NCBI RefSeq assembly: GCF_001686985.1
Contig: NZ_CP015318.1
Location: 5,330,001-5,394,000 of the forward strand
DNA from: Mesorhizobium amorphae CCNWGS0123
GTDB lineage: Bacteria; Pseudomonadota; Alphaproteobacteria; Rhizobiales; Rhizobiaceae
Reading direction: 5' to 3'
Length of the DNA: 64,000 bases
Positions 36,534 through 45,810 of the stretch are shown one piece after another. A program made the translations under genes and the position numbers. How positions within the stretch are numbered: position 1 is the stretch's first letter; each line of letters opens with the position of its first letter. The notes beneath the pieces were generated by a model that had not been told where the DNA came from, did no database searches, and saw nothing but the letters and a program-made list of their open reading frames with translations.

Positions 36534-36689
36534 CAGTTCCGCATTCTGTTCCTAGACAAGAAGAACATGCTGATCGTCGACGAGGTGCAGCAGGTCGGCA
36601 CCGTCGACCACACGCCGCCCTATCCGCGCGAGGTGGTCAAGCGGGCGTTCGAACTCTCCGCCACCGCGACTTATCCCCTGTCTCAATAA
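36534..36689 (+). pseudogene. RadC (JAB/MPN domain) remnant
   Basis: One frame reads QFRILFLDKKNMLIVDEV, then QQVGTVDHTPPYPREVVKRA and FELSATAT before a TAA at 36687. That is the central RadC signature, but it stops before the catalytic HxHP region (HNHPSGD) and has no start. It is a fragment of about 51 codons. RadC-like genes are common passengers of integrative elements. Confidence 0.75.
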
Positions 36690-36701
36690 ACCGGAACACT
36701 G

Positions 36702-37553
36702 CTAACCTTGAAACCAGCGATGCGCTTCTTGAGCCAGTCTGTCAGGGGCTTCGAGCGCCACAAAGTGGCCTACGCCTTCAAGCAAGACTTCTTGGTGCGC
36801 CGCCATAAAATAGTTCTCTTGGCCGCGTCGAGACTCAAGATTGATGCATCCGTCCTCAACGCCATGCACATACAGCAGCGGCGTATGAACCTTGTTGGCC
36901 GCCCGTAGTTGCTTGAGAGCTGGCAACGGCGGCCAGAACATCGCACGGTAATACATGACCGGCTTTGGCATACTTTGAGAGAGGCATTCTTTAATGATGT
37001 TCCATTGCGAGGCAGAGAGCGCATAGCCCGGAGACCAAGTCCGCCACAGCTTTTCTATCAGGGAGAAATTATTCCTTGACACGAAGTAATCAGCGAGGGG
37101 GCCTAGCTGGAAGAATAAAATATACCAGCTCTTTTTAAACTGACTTGGCTTTGTAACGATGCTCTTAAAAAAAACTGTCGGATGCGGCACAGAGGCGGTC
37201 ACCGCCCGCAAGAACAGCTGCGGATACTGCGACAGCGTCAAGTAGGTAAGGGCCGCGCCCCAATCGTGCGCGACGATAAAGACCTTTTTGTTTGGAGAGA
37301 TTGCGTCAATCAGACTCTTAATATCTTTGACGAGCTGTTCGGTTGTGATGGGGCCATCCAACGTGGAAGGCGCGTAACCTCGTAACCAAGGTGCGATCAC
37401 TCGATAACCCAAAGAGGAGAGCTTGGTCGCGAAGTCGCTGAAGCTATGCGGCGTATCTGGGAAGCCGTGCAGACAAAAGACGATAGGAGCACCCTCTTCA
37501 CCCCAACTTAAATAAGCGAAGCGCCCCTCTGAACAAGTAACAAATTGAGTCAT
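36702..37553 (-). CDS. Alpha/beta hydrolase, epoxide-hydrolase-like
   Basis: The 283-residue enzyme has HGFP in VFCLHGFPDTPHSFSDF and the nucleophile elbow VAHDWGAAL with Asp as nucleophile, as in epoxide hydrolases and haloalkane dehalogenases. The acid lies near HGVEDGCINLES and the His in LLEGVGHFVALEAPD. The gene is visibly more AT-rich than its surroundings, which fits acquisition with the island. It ends 12 bp from the RadC remnant. Its substrate is unknown. Confidence 0.85.
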   Translation of the reverse strand: MTQFVTCSEGRFAYLSWGEEGAPIVFCLHGFPDTPHSFSDFATKLSSLGYRVIAPWLRGYAPSTLDGPITTEQLVKDIKSLIDAISPNKKVFIVAHDWGAALTYLTLSQYPQLFLRAVTASVPHPTVFFKSIVTKPSQFKKSWYILFFQLGPLADYFVSRNNFSLIEKLWRTWSPGYALSASQWNIIKECLSQSMPKPVMYYRAMFWPPLPALKQLRAANKVHTPLLYVHGVEDGCINLESRRGQENYFMAAHQEVLLEGVGHFVALEAPDRLAQEAHRWFQG

Positions 37554-37622
37554 TGAGAGATTGGTCCTTTAGGCCGAAAGGATACACCTGCTGGGCATCA
37601 AACGAAGCTCGACACCAGAGTC

Positions 37623-40600
37623 CTACTCGGTAGCCATTGCTGGTCGCAGTTCCGGCTCCTCCGTCGAAATCTCATGGGGCTCATCAGCAGTCGGCTTGAT
37701 CCGGAACCACGCTGCGTAGAGCGCGGGAAGGAAGAGCAGGATCAGCACCGTGCCGGCCGCCGTTCCGCCGATCAGCGTATAGGCCATTGAACCCCAGAAG
37801 ACGGAGTGCGTGAGGGGGATGAACGCGAGCACGGCGGCAAGTGCGGTCAGGATGACGGGCCGTGTGCGTTGCACCGTGGCCTCGATGACAGCGTGATAGT
37901 CATCAATGCCGGCAGCACGGTTCTCCTTGATCTGTTCGGTCAGGATCAGCGTGTTGCGCATCAGGATGCCGGCCAGTCCTATCATCCCCAGAATGGCGTT
38001 GAACCCAAAGGGTTGGTGGAAGGTGAGCAGCATCGGCACGACGCCGACAAGGCCAAGCGGTCCCGTCAGCACAACCATGAACATCGTCGAGAAGGATCGC
38101 ACCTGCAGCATGATGACGATCAACATGGCGGCTATCATAGCCGGGAAGACCTTGCCCAGCGCGGTGTTAGCCTTTTCAGCCTCTTCGATAGATCCGCCCA
38201 TTTCGATGCGATAGCCTACCGGAAGGGACGCGATCAGCGGCTGAAGGGCCTTCATGATCTGCTTGGAGACCTCCGGAGGCTGGGTCGCCTCATTGATGTC
38301 CGCGCGGATCGTGACAACGGGCGTGCGATCGCGGCGCTTCAGGATTGGCTCTTCCTGACGGATTTCCGAATGCCCGATCTGGTCGAGCGGAATCGAGCGG
38401 CCATCTCGGCTCACGAGTGAGAAATCCGCCAGACGCGCCGGATCCAGCCGCTCGCCACCGGCGCTGCGTGCCACGATGGGGACATTGCGGATGTCCTCGC
38501 GAACCTGCGTGACGGGGATGCCGGTGAGAAGGAATTGCAGTTGCTGAGCCACCTCCGCCGGCGAGAAGCCGATGAGGTTCAGTCGATCCTGATCCGGGAC
38601 AAAGCGAAGCACGGGCGTGCGATTGCCCCAGTCGCGGTTGGCCTGTCGCACGTCCGGGACGCCCCGCATGATGTCGAGGGCCTTTTCGGAAATGTTGTAG
38701 AGTTGCGTGGCATCGGGTCCCATGACCCGGAACTCGACGGGGAACGGCGTGTAGGGGCCGAACACGAGCTGCGTAACGCGGACATTCGCCTCGGGCGCAA
38801 GCCCTTGCGTCACGGCCTCTCGGAGCCGGTGCTTCAAAGTCTCACGCGCCTCGGCGTCCGGGGTCAGCACGACGATCTTGGCGAAAGCGGGATCAGGAAG
38901 CTCCGGGGCCATTGCGAAGAAGAAGCGCGGAGCGCCCTGACCGACATAGCTCGTGACGATCTTGGCCTCGGGCTGGCTGTCCAGCCAATGTTCGAGCTTC
39001 TCGACCGCTGCGGTCGTTGTCTCGATGCTACCACCTTCCGGCAGGCGAACCTCCACCAGCACTTCGGGGCGGTCGGATGTCGGAAAGAACTGCTGTTTGA
39101 TGCCCCCCATACCGACGACGGAAAGCGCGAAGGCGATGCCAACGATACCGCAGGTTGCAAATCTATGCCGCACGGCAAAGGTGATGAGCCGCCGCAAACG
39201 TCGATAGTTAGGCGTGTTGTAAATGGCGTGGTGACCGCCCTCGACCGGTTTGATCGCGGGCAGCATTTTGACGCCGAGATAAGGCGTAAAGACCACCGCT
39301 ACGATCCAGGAGACGATGAGGGCGAACCCCACCACCCAGAAGATGTTGCCGGCGTATTCGCCGGCCGTCGAGCGCGCAAAACCCACCGGCACGAATCCGG
39401 CGATCGTCACCAGGGTTCCCGATAGCATCGGCGCCGCAGTGTGGCTCCATGCATAGGCCGCCGCCTCGATGCGGTCCATGCCCTCTTCCATCTTCACCAC
39501 CATCACCTCGATGGCGATGATGGCGTCGTCCACAAGAAGACCAAGCGCCAGGATGAGGGCGCCGAGCGTGATGCGATCGAAAAACCGGCCTGTTTCCAGC
39601 ATGATGAGGAACACGACGGCGAGCGTCAAAGGGACGGCGGCCGCCACGACGATCCCGACGCGCCAACCCATGCTGATCAGGCTGATCAGAAGCACGACGC
39701 CGAGCGCCATGGCGAACTTCAACATGAATTCGTCGACTGCCGAGGTAATGTTGACGGCCTGGTCGCTTACCTTGTCGAGCGTCATGCCGAGCGGCAGCGT
39801 TTGTGTGATCGCGGCAGTCCTGTCCTCCAGGGCTTTGCCGAGCGCGCGACCATCCCAGCCCTCCTGCATAACCGCTGCAAGCATGATGGTGGGCTCGCCC
39901 TGACGCCGGATGAGGTATGTGGGAGGGTCTTCATAGCCGCGGCTGACCTCGGCAATGTCGGAGAGCTTCAGCGTCCGCCCCGCAGCGACAATCGGCGTGT
40001 CGGCGATCGCCTGAACGCTGTCATAGGCGCCGTCGACCCGAATGAAGAGGCGCGGCCCCAGGGTGTCGATCGAGCCTGCGGGCGTGACGGTGTTCTGCCG
40101 CTGCAAGGCAGCGACGATGTCCTGTGCCGACACGCCGAGGGTTGCCAGTTTGGCGTAGGAAAACTCGACGAATATCTGTTCGGGACGTTCACCAAGGATG
40201 TTGATCTTCTTGACGCCGGGCACATGCAGGAGGTCCTGGCGGATCACCTCCGCCTGCCTCGCCAGTTCCCGCATCGGCATGCCTTTGGCCTTCAGCGCAT
40301 AAAGGGCGAAGCTCACATCCGAATATTCGTCGTTCACGAAGGGGCCGAAGACGCCGGGCGGCAGGTTGCGGGCTTCATCCCCGAGCTTCTTGCGAGCCTG
40401 GTAGAACTCCTCCTGCACGAAAGATGGCGGTGTACTGTCCTTCAGCGTGACCGTCATATAGGCGTAACCCGGCCGCGTGGTCGTCTCCACCCGGTCATAC
40501 CACGTCAGCTCCTGAAGCCGCTTCTCCAACGGTTCGGCGACCAGGTCCTGCATCTCGCGCGCCGTGGCGCCCGGCCACGCCGTCGTGACCGTCAGGGTCT

Positions 40601-40733
40601 TGATGGTGAAGTTCGGGTCCTCGGCCCGGCCGAGCATGAGAAAGGCGTAGGCGCCGGCAGCCACCAGCAGGAGGATAAAGAACAGGGTGACGGCGCGTTC
40701 GCGAACAGCGATCGCGGAAAGATTGAAGCTCAT
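37623..40733 (-). CDS. RND efflux transporter permease
   Basis: The 1036-residue inner-membrane pump has the two-fold RND repeat: N-terminal helix, a long periplasmic loop, a bundle of helices with the proton-relay Asp region (ILALGLLVDDAIIAIEVMVV), then a second half with a matching set (ILGMIGLAGILMRNTLILTEQ). It exports drugs, solvents or toxic aromatics. ATG 40733 overlaps the adaptor's TGA as TGATG. No outer-membrane TolC-like gene is adjacent, so a shared channel is likely. Confidence 0.94.
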   Translation of the reverse strand: MSFNLSAIAVRERAVTLFFILLLVAAGAYAFLMLGRAEDPNFTIKTLTVTTAWPGATAREMQDLVAEPLEKRLQELTWYDRVETTTRPGYAYMTVTLKDSTPPSFVQEEFYQARKKLGDEARNLPPGVFGPFVNDEYSDVSFALYALKAKGMPMRELARQAEVIRQDLLHVPGVKKINILGERPEQIFVEFSYAKLATLGVSAQDIVAALQRQNTVTPAGSIDTLGPRLFIRVDGAYDSVQAIADTPIVAAGRTLKLSDIAEVSRGYEDPPTYLIRRQGEPTIMLAAVMQEGWDGRALGKALEDRTAAITQTLPLGMTLDKVSDQAVNITSAVDEFMLKFAMALGVVLLISLISMGWRVGIVVAAAVPLTLAVVFLIMLETGRFFDRITLGALILALGLLVDDAIIAIEVMVVKMEEGMDRIEAAAYAWSHTAAPMLSGTLVTIAGFVPVGFARSTAGEYAGNIFWVVGFALIVSWIVAVVFTPYLGVKMLPAIKPVEGGHHAIYNTPNYRRLRRLITFAVRHRFATCGIVGIAFALSVVGMGGIKQQFFPTSDRPEVLVEVRLPEGGSIETTTAAVEKLEHWLDSQPEAKIVTSYVGQGAPRFFFAMAPELPDPAFAKIVVLTPDAEARETLKHRLREAVTQGLAPEANVRVTQLVFGPYTPFPVEFRVMGPDATQLYNISEKALDIMRGVPDVRQANRDWGNRTPVLRFVPDQDRLNLIGFSPAEVAQQLQFLLTGIPVTQVREDIRNVPIVARSAGGERLDPARLADFSLVSRDGRSIPLDQIGHSEIRQEEPILKRRDRTPVVTIRADINEATQPPEVSKQIMKALQPLIASLPVGYRIEMGGSIEEAEKANTALGKVFPAMIAAMLIVIMLQVRSFSTMFMVVLTGPLGLVGVVPMLLTFHQPFGFNAILGMIGLAGILMRNTLILTEQIKENRAAGIDDYHAVIEATVQRTRPVILTALAAVLAFIPLTHSVFWGSMAYTLIGGTAAGTVLILLFLPALYAAWFRIKPTADEPHEISTEEPELRPAMATE

Positions 40734-41842
40734 CAGTTGCTCCCGCTTTCAGAAGCAGTCCGGACGCGAGCGCCCTCCTGCAGGAGATGAGCGCCGAGCG
40801 ACACAATGGGAACGTTGGAGTTCAATCCGGAGATCACGGCGGTTTCGCTGGTTACACGAACAAGCTGGACGGGCTGAAAGTGTACGGTTGAGGTGGCACT
40901 GTCCAACACCCAAACGCCGGTCTTTCGGCCGTCATCGAGCACGGCTCCCAACGGCACCTGGACCTCCGGCTGTTTCACCTGGTTTGCGAGCCGAATGGTG
41001 ACCGTCGCACCAAGAGGTGCTGCGGCAGCCTCGCCGTCGAGCACATAGCGGGCCTCATAAGTGCGGGTCTGGGCATCGGCGGAGTCCGACAGCTGCCGGA
41101 GATGCGCTGAATAACGACGCTCGTCACCACCATACACGCTGGCCTCGGCTGCCGAGCCGATCGCCGGCCGGATCGTTTCGGGAAGCGCGACAACCGCTTC
41201 GCGCGGGCCGGACTTGGCGGTCCGGATCACGGGCTGGCCGGCAGCGACGACCTGCCCCGGCTCGCCAAGCGTTTCAACCACTGTTCCATCCGCGTCCGCC
41301 AACAGGACTGCATAGGCCGCCTCGTTCTCGGCGACCCGTGCGTCGGCTTCAGCGGCGGCAAGTTGCGCTTGGGCAGTATCCAACGCAGCCTTCGCCTGCT
41401 CGTAGCGCTGCCGTGGAACCCAACCGGCGCGGAGCAAGCTGGCGTAGCGCCGTTCATCCGGCTCAGTCTGAACGACTGTTGCACGCGCTGCCGCAACGGC
41501 ATTGCGTTTCGCGGAAAGCGCAAGGCGCAGATCGGTATCGTCAATCCGCATCAGCGGCTGACCGGCTTTGACCTCCTGACCGACGTCTACCAATCGTTCC
41601 ACGATCTTGCCGGGAACCCGAAAGCCGAGATTGCTCTGCACCCTCGCCGCGATGACTCCGGTGAAGCCGCGCTCTGATCCGGTCACTGGCGCTGCCGACA
41701 CAAGTCTGACGAATGGCGCTTCCTGCCTTGGGTCGGTCACCAATGGAGCCTCCTGCGCAGGAGTAGCAAACGTGGCGAATGCCGCTGCCCATGACATCGC
41801 CGTCAGGGTCGATCCCAACAAGATAACGGTTCTCTTTTTCAC
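40733..41842 (-). CDS. RND efflux periplasmic adaptor subunit
   Basis: The 369-residue HlyD/AcrA-type membrane-fusion protein has an N-terminal signal-like hydrophobic stretch (VILLGSTLTAMSWAAAFAT), a barrel-sandwich segment around IVERLVDVGQEVKAGQPLMR, a coiled-coil hairpin about residues 100-170, and LLADADGTVVETLGEPGQV. GTG 41842 appears to be the start. Its upstream region has the TAGATT-N8-AATCTA operator of the nearby TetR protein, which points to repression by that regulator. Confidence 0.92.
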   Translation of the reverse strand: MKKRTVILLGSTLTAMSWAAAFATFATPAQEAPLVTDPRQEAPFVRLVSAAPVTGSERGFTGVIAARVQSNLGFRVPGKIVERLVDVGQEVKAGQPLMRIDDTDLRLALSAKRNAVAAARATVVQTEPDERRYASLLRAGWVPRQRYEQAKAALDTAQAQLAAAEADARVAENEAAYAVLLADADGTVVETLGEPGQVVAAGQPVIRTAKSGPREAVVALPETIRPAIGSAAEASVYGGDERRYSAHLRQLSDSADAQTRTYEARYVLDGEAAAAPLGATVTIRLANQVKQPEVQVPLGAVLDDGRKTGVWVLDSATSTVHFQPVQLVRVTSETAVISGLNSNVPIVSLGAHLLQEGARVRTASESGSN

Positions 41843-41892
41843 GCTCGTCGCCTCATCTCAAAATAGATTTCATTCGACCGCTATACAGATTA

Positions 41893-41912
41893 TAGATTAC
41901 GAATGCAATCTA
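41893..41912. promoter_or_regulatory. TetR operator upstream of the RND adaptor
   Basis: TAGATTACGAATGCAATCTA is an inverted repeat (TAGATT-N8-AATCTA) nearly identical to the site at 42771-42790 in front of tetR. It lies about 50 bp upstream of the adaptor start. Confidence 0.65.
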
Positions 41913-41916
41913 AAAA

Positions 41917-41950
41917 ATGCGTGTGAGTCGCATTCAGGCTGCGAGACGGC
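41917..41950 (+). pseudogene. Truncated copy of the tetR 5' end
   Basis: Directly after the operator the sequence ATGCGTGTGAGTCG encodes MRVSRIQAAR, against MRVSRSQAAE of the intact tetR at 42807, then homology is lost. Compared with the intact copy, the ribosome-binding-site segment between operator and ATG is missing. It is a recombination scar, not a working gene. Confidence 0.65.
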
Positions 41951-42128
41951 GGCGCCCCCCGACGCGAGTTCAGGTGAGTCGATTCTCACAATCGAGGACC
42001 GGGAGGAACCGCTGATGGCAAATACGCATTTTCCGGGCCGAGGTGCTGGCGACCCCCAGCCAAGCGATGAGGGCCACGGGTAGCGCACCCACGGTCACAT
42101 GACCCCGTGGCCTCTGATCGCGCTTCTG

Positions 42129-42587
42129 TTAGCTTACAATCTGTTCGGCGACAGCTTCTTCGAGGCCAGATGCACCTTGGGCGGCAAGACCGCGAGCCGC
42201 CGCTTGCGAATCGAAAAATTCCTCGATTGCATAGACTCTTCCCCATCGCAGGGTGAACATGTGGAGACCACGGTTGACGTACGACGTGTCGCCGTTGAGC
42301 AGCGTTGCGGTACCGTCCCACTGGGCAAACACGGTGGTATGCCACGGCCAGCCCTTCACCCAGATGTGGTTGACCGTGAGACGGAGAGTGGGCAGGACAC
42401 GGCCGAAGCGCTGAAACCAGCGACGCAGAGCTTCTTTATCGTGGCGCTCACCGCCAAGTGCGTGGGCGCCGGAAACGCGGTGATGGACATGCGGCGCGAG
42501 TGCTTTCACCGCCGCATCCCAGCGATGGTTGTTGATGTGGTCGAAGCTCTGTCGGATCGATTTCTCGACGATATAACTGTATAGCAT
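42129..42587 (-). CDS. NTF2/SnoaL-like domain protein
   Basis: The 152-residue protein has the cone-fold features of the NTF2 superfamily (SIRQSFDHINNHRWDAAVKA, WFQRFGRVLPTLRLTVNHIW, FAQWDGTATLLNG, RVYAIEEFFDSQAA). Such proteins bind small ligands, and some are isomerases or hydrolases. The internal ATG 42587 with AAGGAGAGG is the start. It is divergent from tetR and probably shares its operators. Confidence 0.8.
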   Translation of the reverse strand: MLYSYIVEKSIRQSFDHINNHRWDAAVKALAPHVHHRVSGAHALGGERHDKEALRRWFQRFGRVLPTLRLTVNHIWVKGWPWHTTVFAQWDGTATLLNGDTSYVNRGLHMFTLRWGRVYAIEEFFDSQAAARGLAAQGASGLEEAVAEQIVS

Positions 42588-42741
42588 TTGACCTCTCCTT
42601 GATGGATGGCATGATCGACAGCACCGTGCGGCAAGCCGCGCGGATGCAAGATGCTTGTCAGTCTCGGTGGAGACCGTCACATCCTTGCCAGACGAGCGAT
42701 GCGCTCGGGGTTTTGCGGGATCATCTCGTATCTCTTCTTGA

Positions 42742-42790
42742 TAGATTGCATTCACCCTCTATATAGGGTATAGATTACGAGTGCAATCTA
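42742..42790. promoter_or_regulatory. Divergent operator region between NTF2-like gene and tetR
   Basis: TAGATTGCATTC at 42742-42753 is mirrored by GAGTGCAATCTA at 42779-42790. The latter is the right half of a full TAGATT-N8-AATCTA site (42771-42790) matching 41893-41912. The region between includes TATATAGGGTATA, rich in promoter-like AT steps. Confidence 0.6.
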
Positions 42791-42806
42791 AAAATGGAGA
42801 TCGACG

Positions 42807-43385
42807 ATGCGTGTGAGTCGTAGTCAGGCTGCGGAAAACCGCGAGACCGTGATCAATGTGGCAAGCCGCCTTTTTCGGGAGCGCGGCTTTGACGGCATCG
42901 GTCTCAAGGATCTGATGAAGGGTGCTGGGCTGACCCAGGGGGCCTTTTACAAGCAGTTCGAGTCAAAGGACGACCTGGCAGCGCAGGCGTCCAGGCGGGC
43001 GATGGAGAGCGCCACGCAGCGATGGTCCGTCGCGACCGCGGCAAAACACGAGGATCCGCTTGAAGCGGTGATCGCGTTCTACCTCAGCATGGACCATCGC
43101 GGAGAAAAGATGGACGGTTGCCCGATCGTGGCGCTCGGTTCGGATGCCGCCAGACAGGGTACGGACGTGAAAGCGTCGTTCGAAACCGGCATCAAGGAGC
43201 ATCTCGAGATCCTTGGCCGTTTCATTGCCGAGACCAATGGCGAGGAAACCGAGGGCAAGGCCATGGCCATTCTCTCAACGATGGTCGGCGCGGTGCTCCT
43301 CTCGCGGGTCGTCAACGATCTCGACCTTGCGCAGGCCTTTCTGGATGCGGCCACCGATCAGGTTCGCGAAGCAGCCCGCGCTTGA
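42807..43385 (+). CDS. TetR-family transcriptional regulator
   Basis: The 192-residue regulator has a TetR helix-turn-helix in RLFRERGFDGIGLKDLMKGA and GLTQGAFYKQFESKDDLAAQ, plus a C-terminal domain with a GCPIVALGSDAAR segment seen in the family. ATG 42807 follows GGAG. It probably represses itself, the NTF2-like gene and the RND pump through the TAGATT-N8-AATCTA sites. Confidence 0.93.
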   Translation: MRVSRSQAAENRETVINVASRLFRERGFDGIGLKDLMKGAGLTQGAFYKQFESKDDLAAQASRRAMESATQRWSVATAAKHEDPLEAVIAFYLSMDHRGEKMDGCPIVALGSDAARQGTDVKASFETGIKEHLEILGRFIAETNGEETEGKAMAILSTMVGAVLLSRVVNDLDLAQAFLDAATDQVREAARA

Positions 43386-43432
43386 ACGGCGTGCGCAGTG
43401 CTGGCGCCGCACTCAACTTGATAGGAAAATAG

Positions 43433-44734
43433 ATGCGACGGATTGTTGTCACCGGCATGGGGGCGGTCACCCCGCTTGCCACCAATGTCGAAGCGTCCTG
43501 GTCACGACTGCTGGCCGGTCGGTCGGGCATCCGCAGGCTTCCGGACGATGTGGTGGGAGACCTGCCGGCGAAGATTGGCGGCGTGGTTCCCTCCGCAGAT
43601 GAAGATCCGGACGCCGGTTTCGATCCCGATGTCGTCCTGTCTGCGAAGGATCAGCGCAAGGTAGACCGGTTCATTCTCTTTGCGCTGGCTGCGGCGGAAG
43701 AGGCGCTTGCGCAGGCGAAATGGAAGCCTGCCTTGGAAACGGATCGACTACGCACAGCCACGATCATCGCTTCAGGGATCGGCGGGTTCCCCGCCATCAC
43801 CGAGGCGGTGCGCACGGTCGACACGCGCGGTGTCCGCCGCCTGTCGCCCTTTACGGTGCCGTCCTTCCTGGTGAATCTTGCGGCAGGCCACATCTCGATC
43901 CGCCATGGCTTCAAAGGCCCGCTCAGCGCGCCGGTGACGGCGTGCGCTGCCGGCATCCAGGCGATCGGCGATGCGGCTCGTCTTATCCGCGCCAATGAAG
44001 CCGATATTGCCGTGTGCGGCGGGACTGAAGCATGCATGAATATCGTCAGCCTCGGTGGGTTTGCCGCGGCACGCTCTCTTTCGACCTCCTTTAATCACCG
44101 TCCTGATGAGGCCTCCCGACCGTTCGACAAGTCGCGCGACGGCTTCGTCATGGGTGAAGGAGCGGGTGTGCTGGTCATCGAGGCGTTGAGCCATGCGCTG
44201 GCGCGCGGCGCAAAACCGCTCGCCGAACTCGTCGGCTACGGGACGACTGCGGATGCTCACCACGTCACTTCTGGTCCTGAGGATGGCGACGGTGCGCGCC
44301 GGGCCATGGAGATCGCCATCGCGCAAGCAGGGATTTCGCCGCGCGAGGTTCGTCATCTCAATGCGCATGCGACCTCCACGCCAGTAGGCGACCTGGGTGA
44401 GATCGAAGCGATCAAGAGCGTGTTCGGGCGCGATTTCGCGATAACTGTCAGCGCAACGAAATCGGCGACCGGACACCTGCTGGGCGCGGCTGGCGGGCTT
44501 GGTGCCATCTTCGCGATCCTGGCGCTCCGGGATCAGGTGGCGCCGCCAACGCTCAATCTGAGCGCTCCCGATCCGGCCGCCGACGGCATCGACTTCGTCG
44601 CAAACGAGCCCCGGCCAATGGAGATGGATTACGCGATCTCCAATGGCTTCGGCTTTGGCGGCGTGAATGCCAGCGCCTTGTTCCGGCGCTGGACCGCCCC
44701 GGCGGCCCGACGCGAGGGCCAGGGGCGCTCATGA
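43433..44734 (+). CDS. Beta-ketoacyl-ACP synthase II-like (FabF family)
   Basis: The 433-residue condensing enzyme has a Cys-His-His active site: Cys in VTACAAGIQAIGDAARLI, His in NAHATSTPVGD and His in KSATGHLLGAAGG. It starts at ATG 43433, 48 bp after tetR, with AGGAAA. Stand-alone synthases next to a regulator, SDR and efflux pump may make or modify a specialised acyl compound, but no ACP is nearby, so this is uncertain. Confidence 0.92.
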   Translation: MRRIVVTGMGAVTPLATNVEASWSRLLAGRSGIRRLPDDVVGDLPAKIGGVVPSADEDPDAGFDPDVVLSAKDQRKVDRFILFALAAAEEALAQAKWKPALETDRLRTATIIASGIGGFPAITEAVRTVDTRGVRRLSPFTVPSFLVNLAAGHISIRHGFKGPLSAPVTACAAGIQAIGDAARLIRANEADIAVCGGTEACMNIVSLGGFAAARSLSTSFNHRPDEASRPFDKSRDGFVMGEGAGVLVIEALSHALARGAKPLAELVGYGTTADAHHVTSGPEDGDGARRAMEIAIAQAGISPREVRHLNAHATSTPVGDLGEIEAIKSVFGRDFAITVSATKSATGHLLGAAGGLGAIFAILALRDQVAPPTLNLSAPDPAADGIDFVANEPRPMEMDYAISNGFGFGGVNASALFRRWTAPAARREGQGRS

Positions 44735-44804
44735 TTGGCACCCTTCGCACCGACCTTTCATGCTTCTCCAACTCCGATCCAACACAAAGAAAGAAATGAT
44801 TTCC

Positions 44805-45620
44805 ATGAACAAGACCAATCCTGGCGTCGCCCTCGTCACAGGGGCATCCTCCGGCATCGGGCGCGCGACTGCCCAAGCCTTGCAAAGCGCGGGCTTTCGC
44901 GTATTCGGAACCAGCCGTCGCCCGGCCCCCAAACAATCCGACAGCGTTACGATGCTGGCGTGTGACATGACCGACGATGCGTCCGTTGCGAAAATGGTCG
45001 AAAGTGTTCTGGCCGAGGCCGGGCGCATCGACCTGCTCGTCAACAATGCCGGCATGGGTCTGTTTGGCGGCGCGGAGGAGTCCTCGACCGCCCAGGCCCA
45101 AGCGCTGTTCGACGTGAACGTCTTCGGCGTTTTGCGCGTGACCAACGCGGTGTTGCCGGCAATGCGACGCCAAGGGAAGGGCAGAATCATTAATCTGAGT
45201 TCTGTACAGGGGTTCATCCCCGGCCCCTATTTCGCGCTTTACGCGTCGACCAAACATGCCATAGAGGGTTATTCCGAATCGCTCGATCACGAATTGCGCC
45301 CGTTCGGCATTCGCGTTTCGTTGGTGGAGCCCGCCTATACCCGAACGTCATTCGAGGACAATCTCGCCGCCCCCGATCAGTTGCTTGATGTCTATGACTC
45401 CGCGCGCGCCGGCATGACCATAGCCGTGCGGAAAGCGATGGAAAAAGGCGATGCGCCCGAAGTGGTAGCCAAGACCATTTTGGCCGCTGCGATCGATCCC
45501 GCTCCGAAGAAGCGCTATGCGGCGGGAAAAATGGCGCGCCAGGTCAGTCTCCTGCGCCGTTTCGTCCCCGCGTCCGCATTCGACAAGAGCCTGAGAAAGC
45601 AGCTCGGGCTGCCAGTCTGA
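44805..45620 (+). CDS. Short-chain dehydrogenase/reductase (SDR)
   Basis: The 271-residue classical SDR has a coenzyme motif VALVTGASSGIGRATAQAL, NNAGMGLFGG, and the catalytic Ser-Tyr-Lys set in LSSVQGFIPGPYFALYASTK. It is probably NADP-linked, judged by basic residues after beta-strand 2 (GTSRRP). ATG 44805 is chosen; ATG 44796 with AAAGAAAG is an alternative. It follows fabF by 70 bp. Confidence 0.92.
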   Translation: MNKTNPGVALVTGASSGIGRATAQALQSAGFRVFGTSRRPAPKQSDSVTMLACDMTDDASVAKMVESVLAEAGRIDLLVNNAGMGLFGGAEESSTAQAQALFDVNVFGVLRVTNAVLPAMRRQGKGRIINLSSVQGFIPGPYFALYASTKHAIEGYSESLDHELRPFGIRVSLVEPAYTRTSFEDNLAAPDQLLDVYDSARAGMTIAVRKAMEKGDAPEVVAKTILAAAIDPAPKKRYAAGKMARQVSLLRRFVPASAFDKSLRKQLGLPV

Positions 45621-45810
45621 CGATTTCGGCTGCGGGCAATTCAAAATGAACCCTCATCCAAGACAACGGAGCAGGAACCGCCGATCTGATGAGTGGGGGA
45701 AAAGGCGGTAGCGCTCTCGCGATTCAAACCCCGGAACAATGCAATCTCGCCTCAGGCGATTCTGAGATCGCAATGAAAATCCCTGCGGCTAGTTTTTGGT
45801 CAGATTGAGG
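45621..45810. other. Intergenic region right of the SDR
   Basis: No gene is seen. A short hairpin TCGCC-TCA-GGCGA occurs near 45750 without a following T run. Confidence 0.4.
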
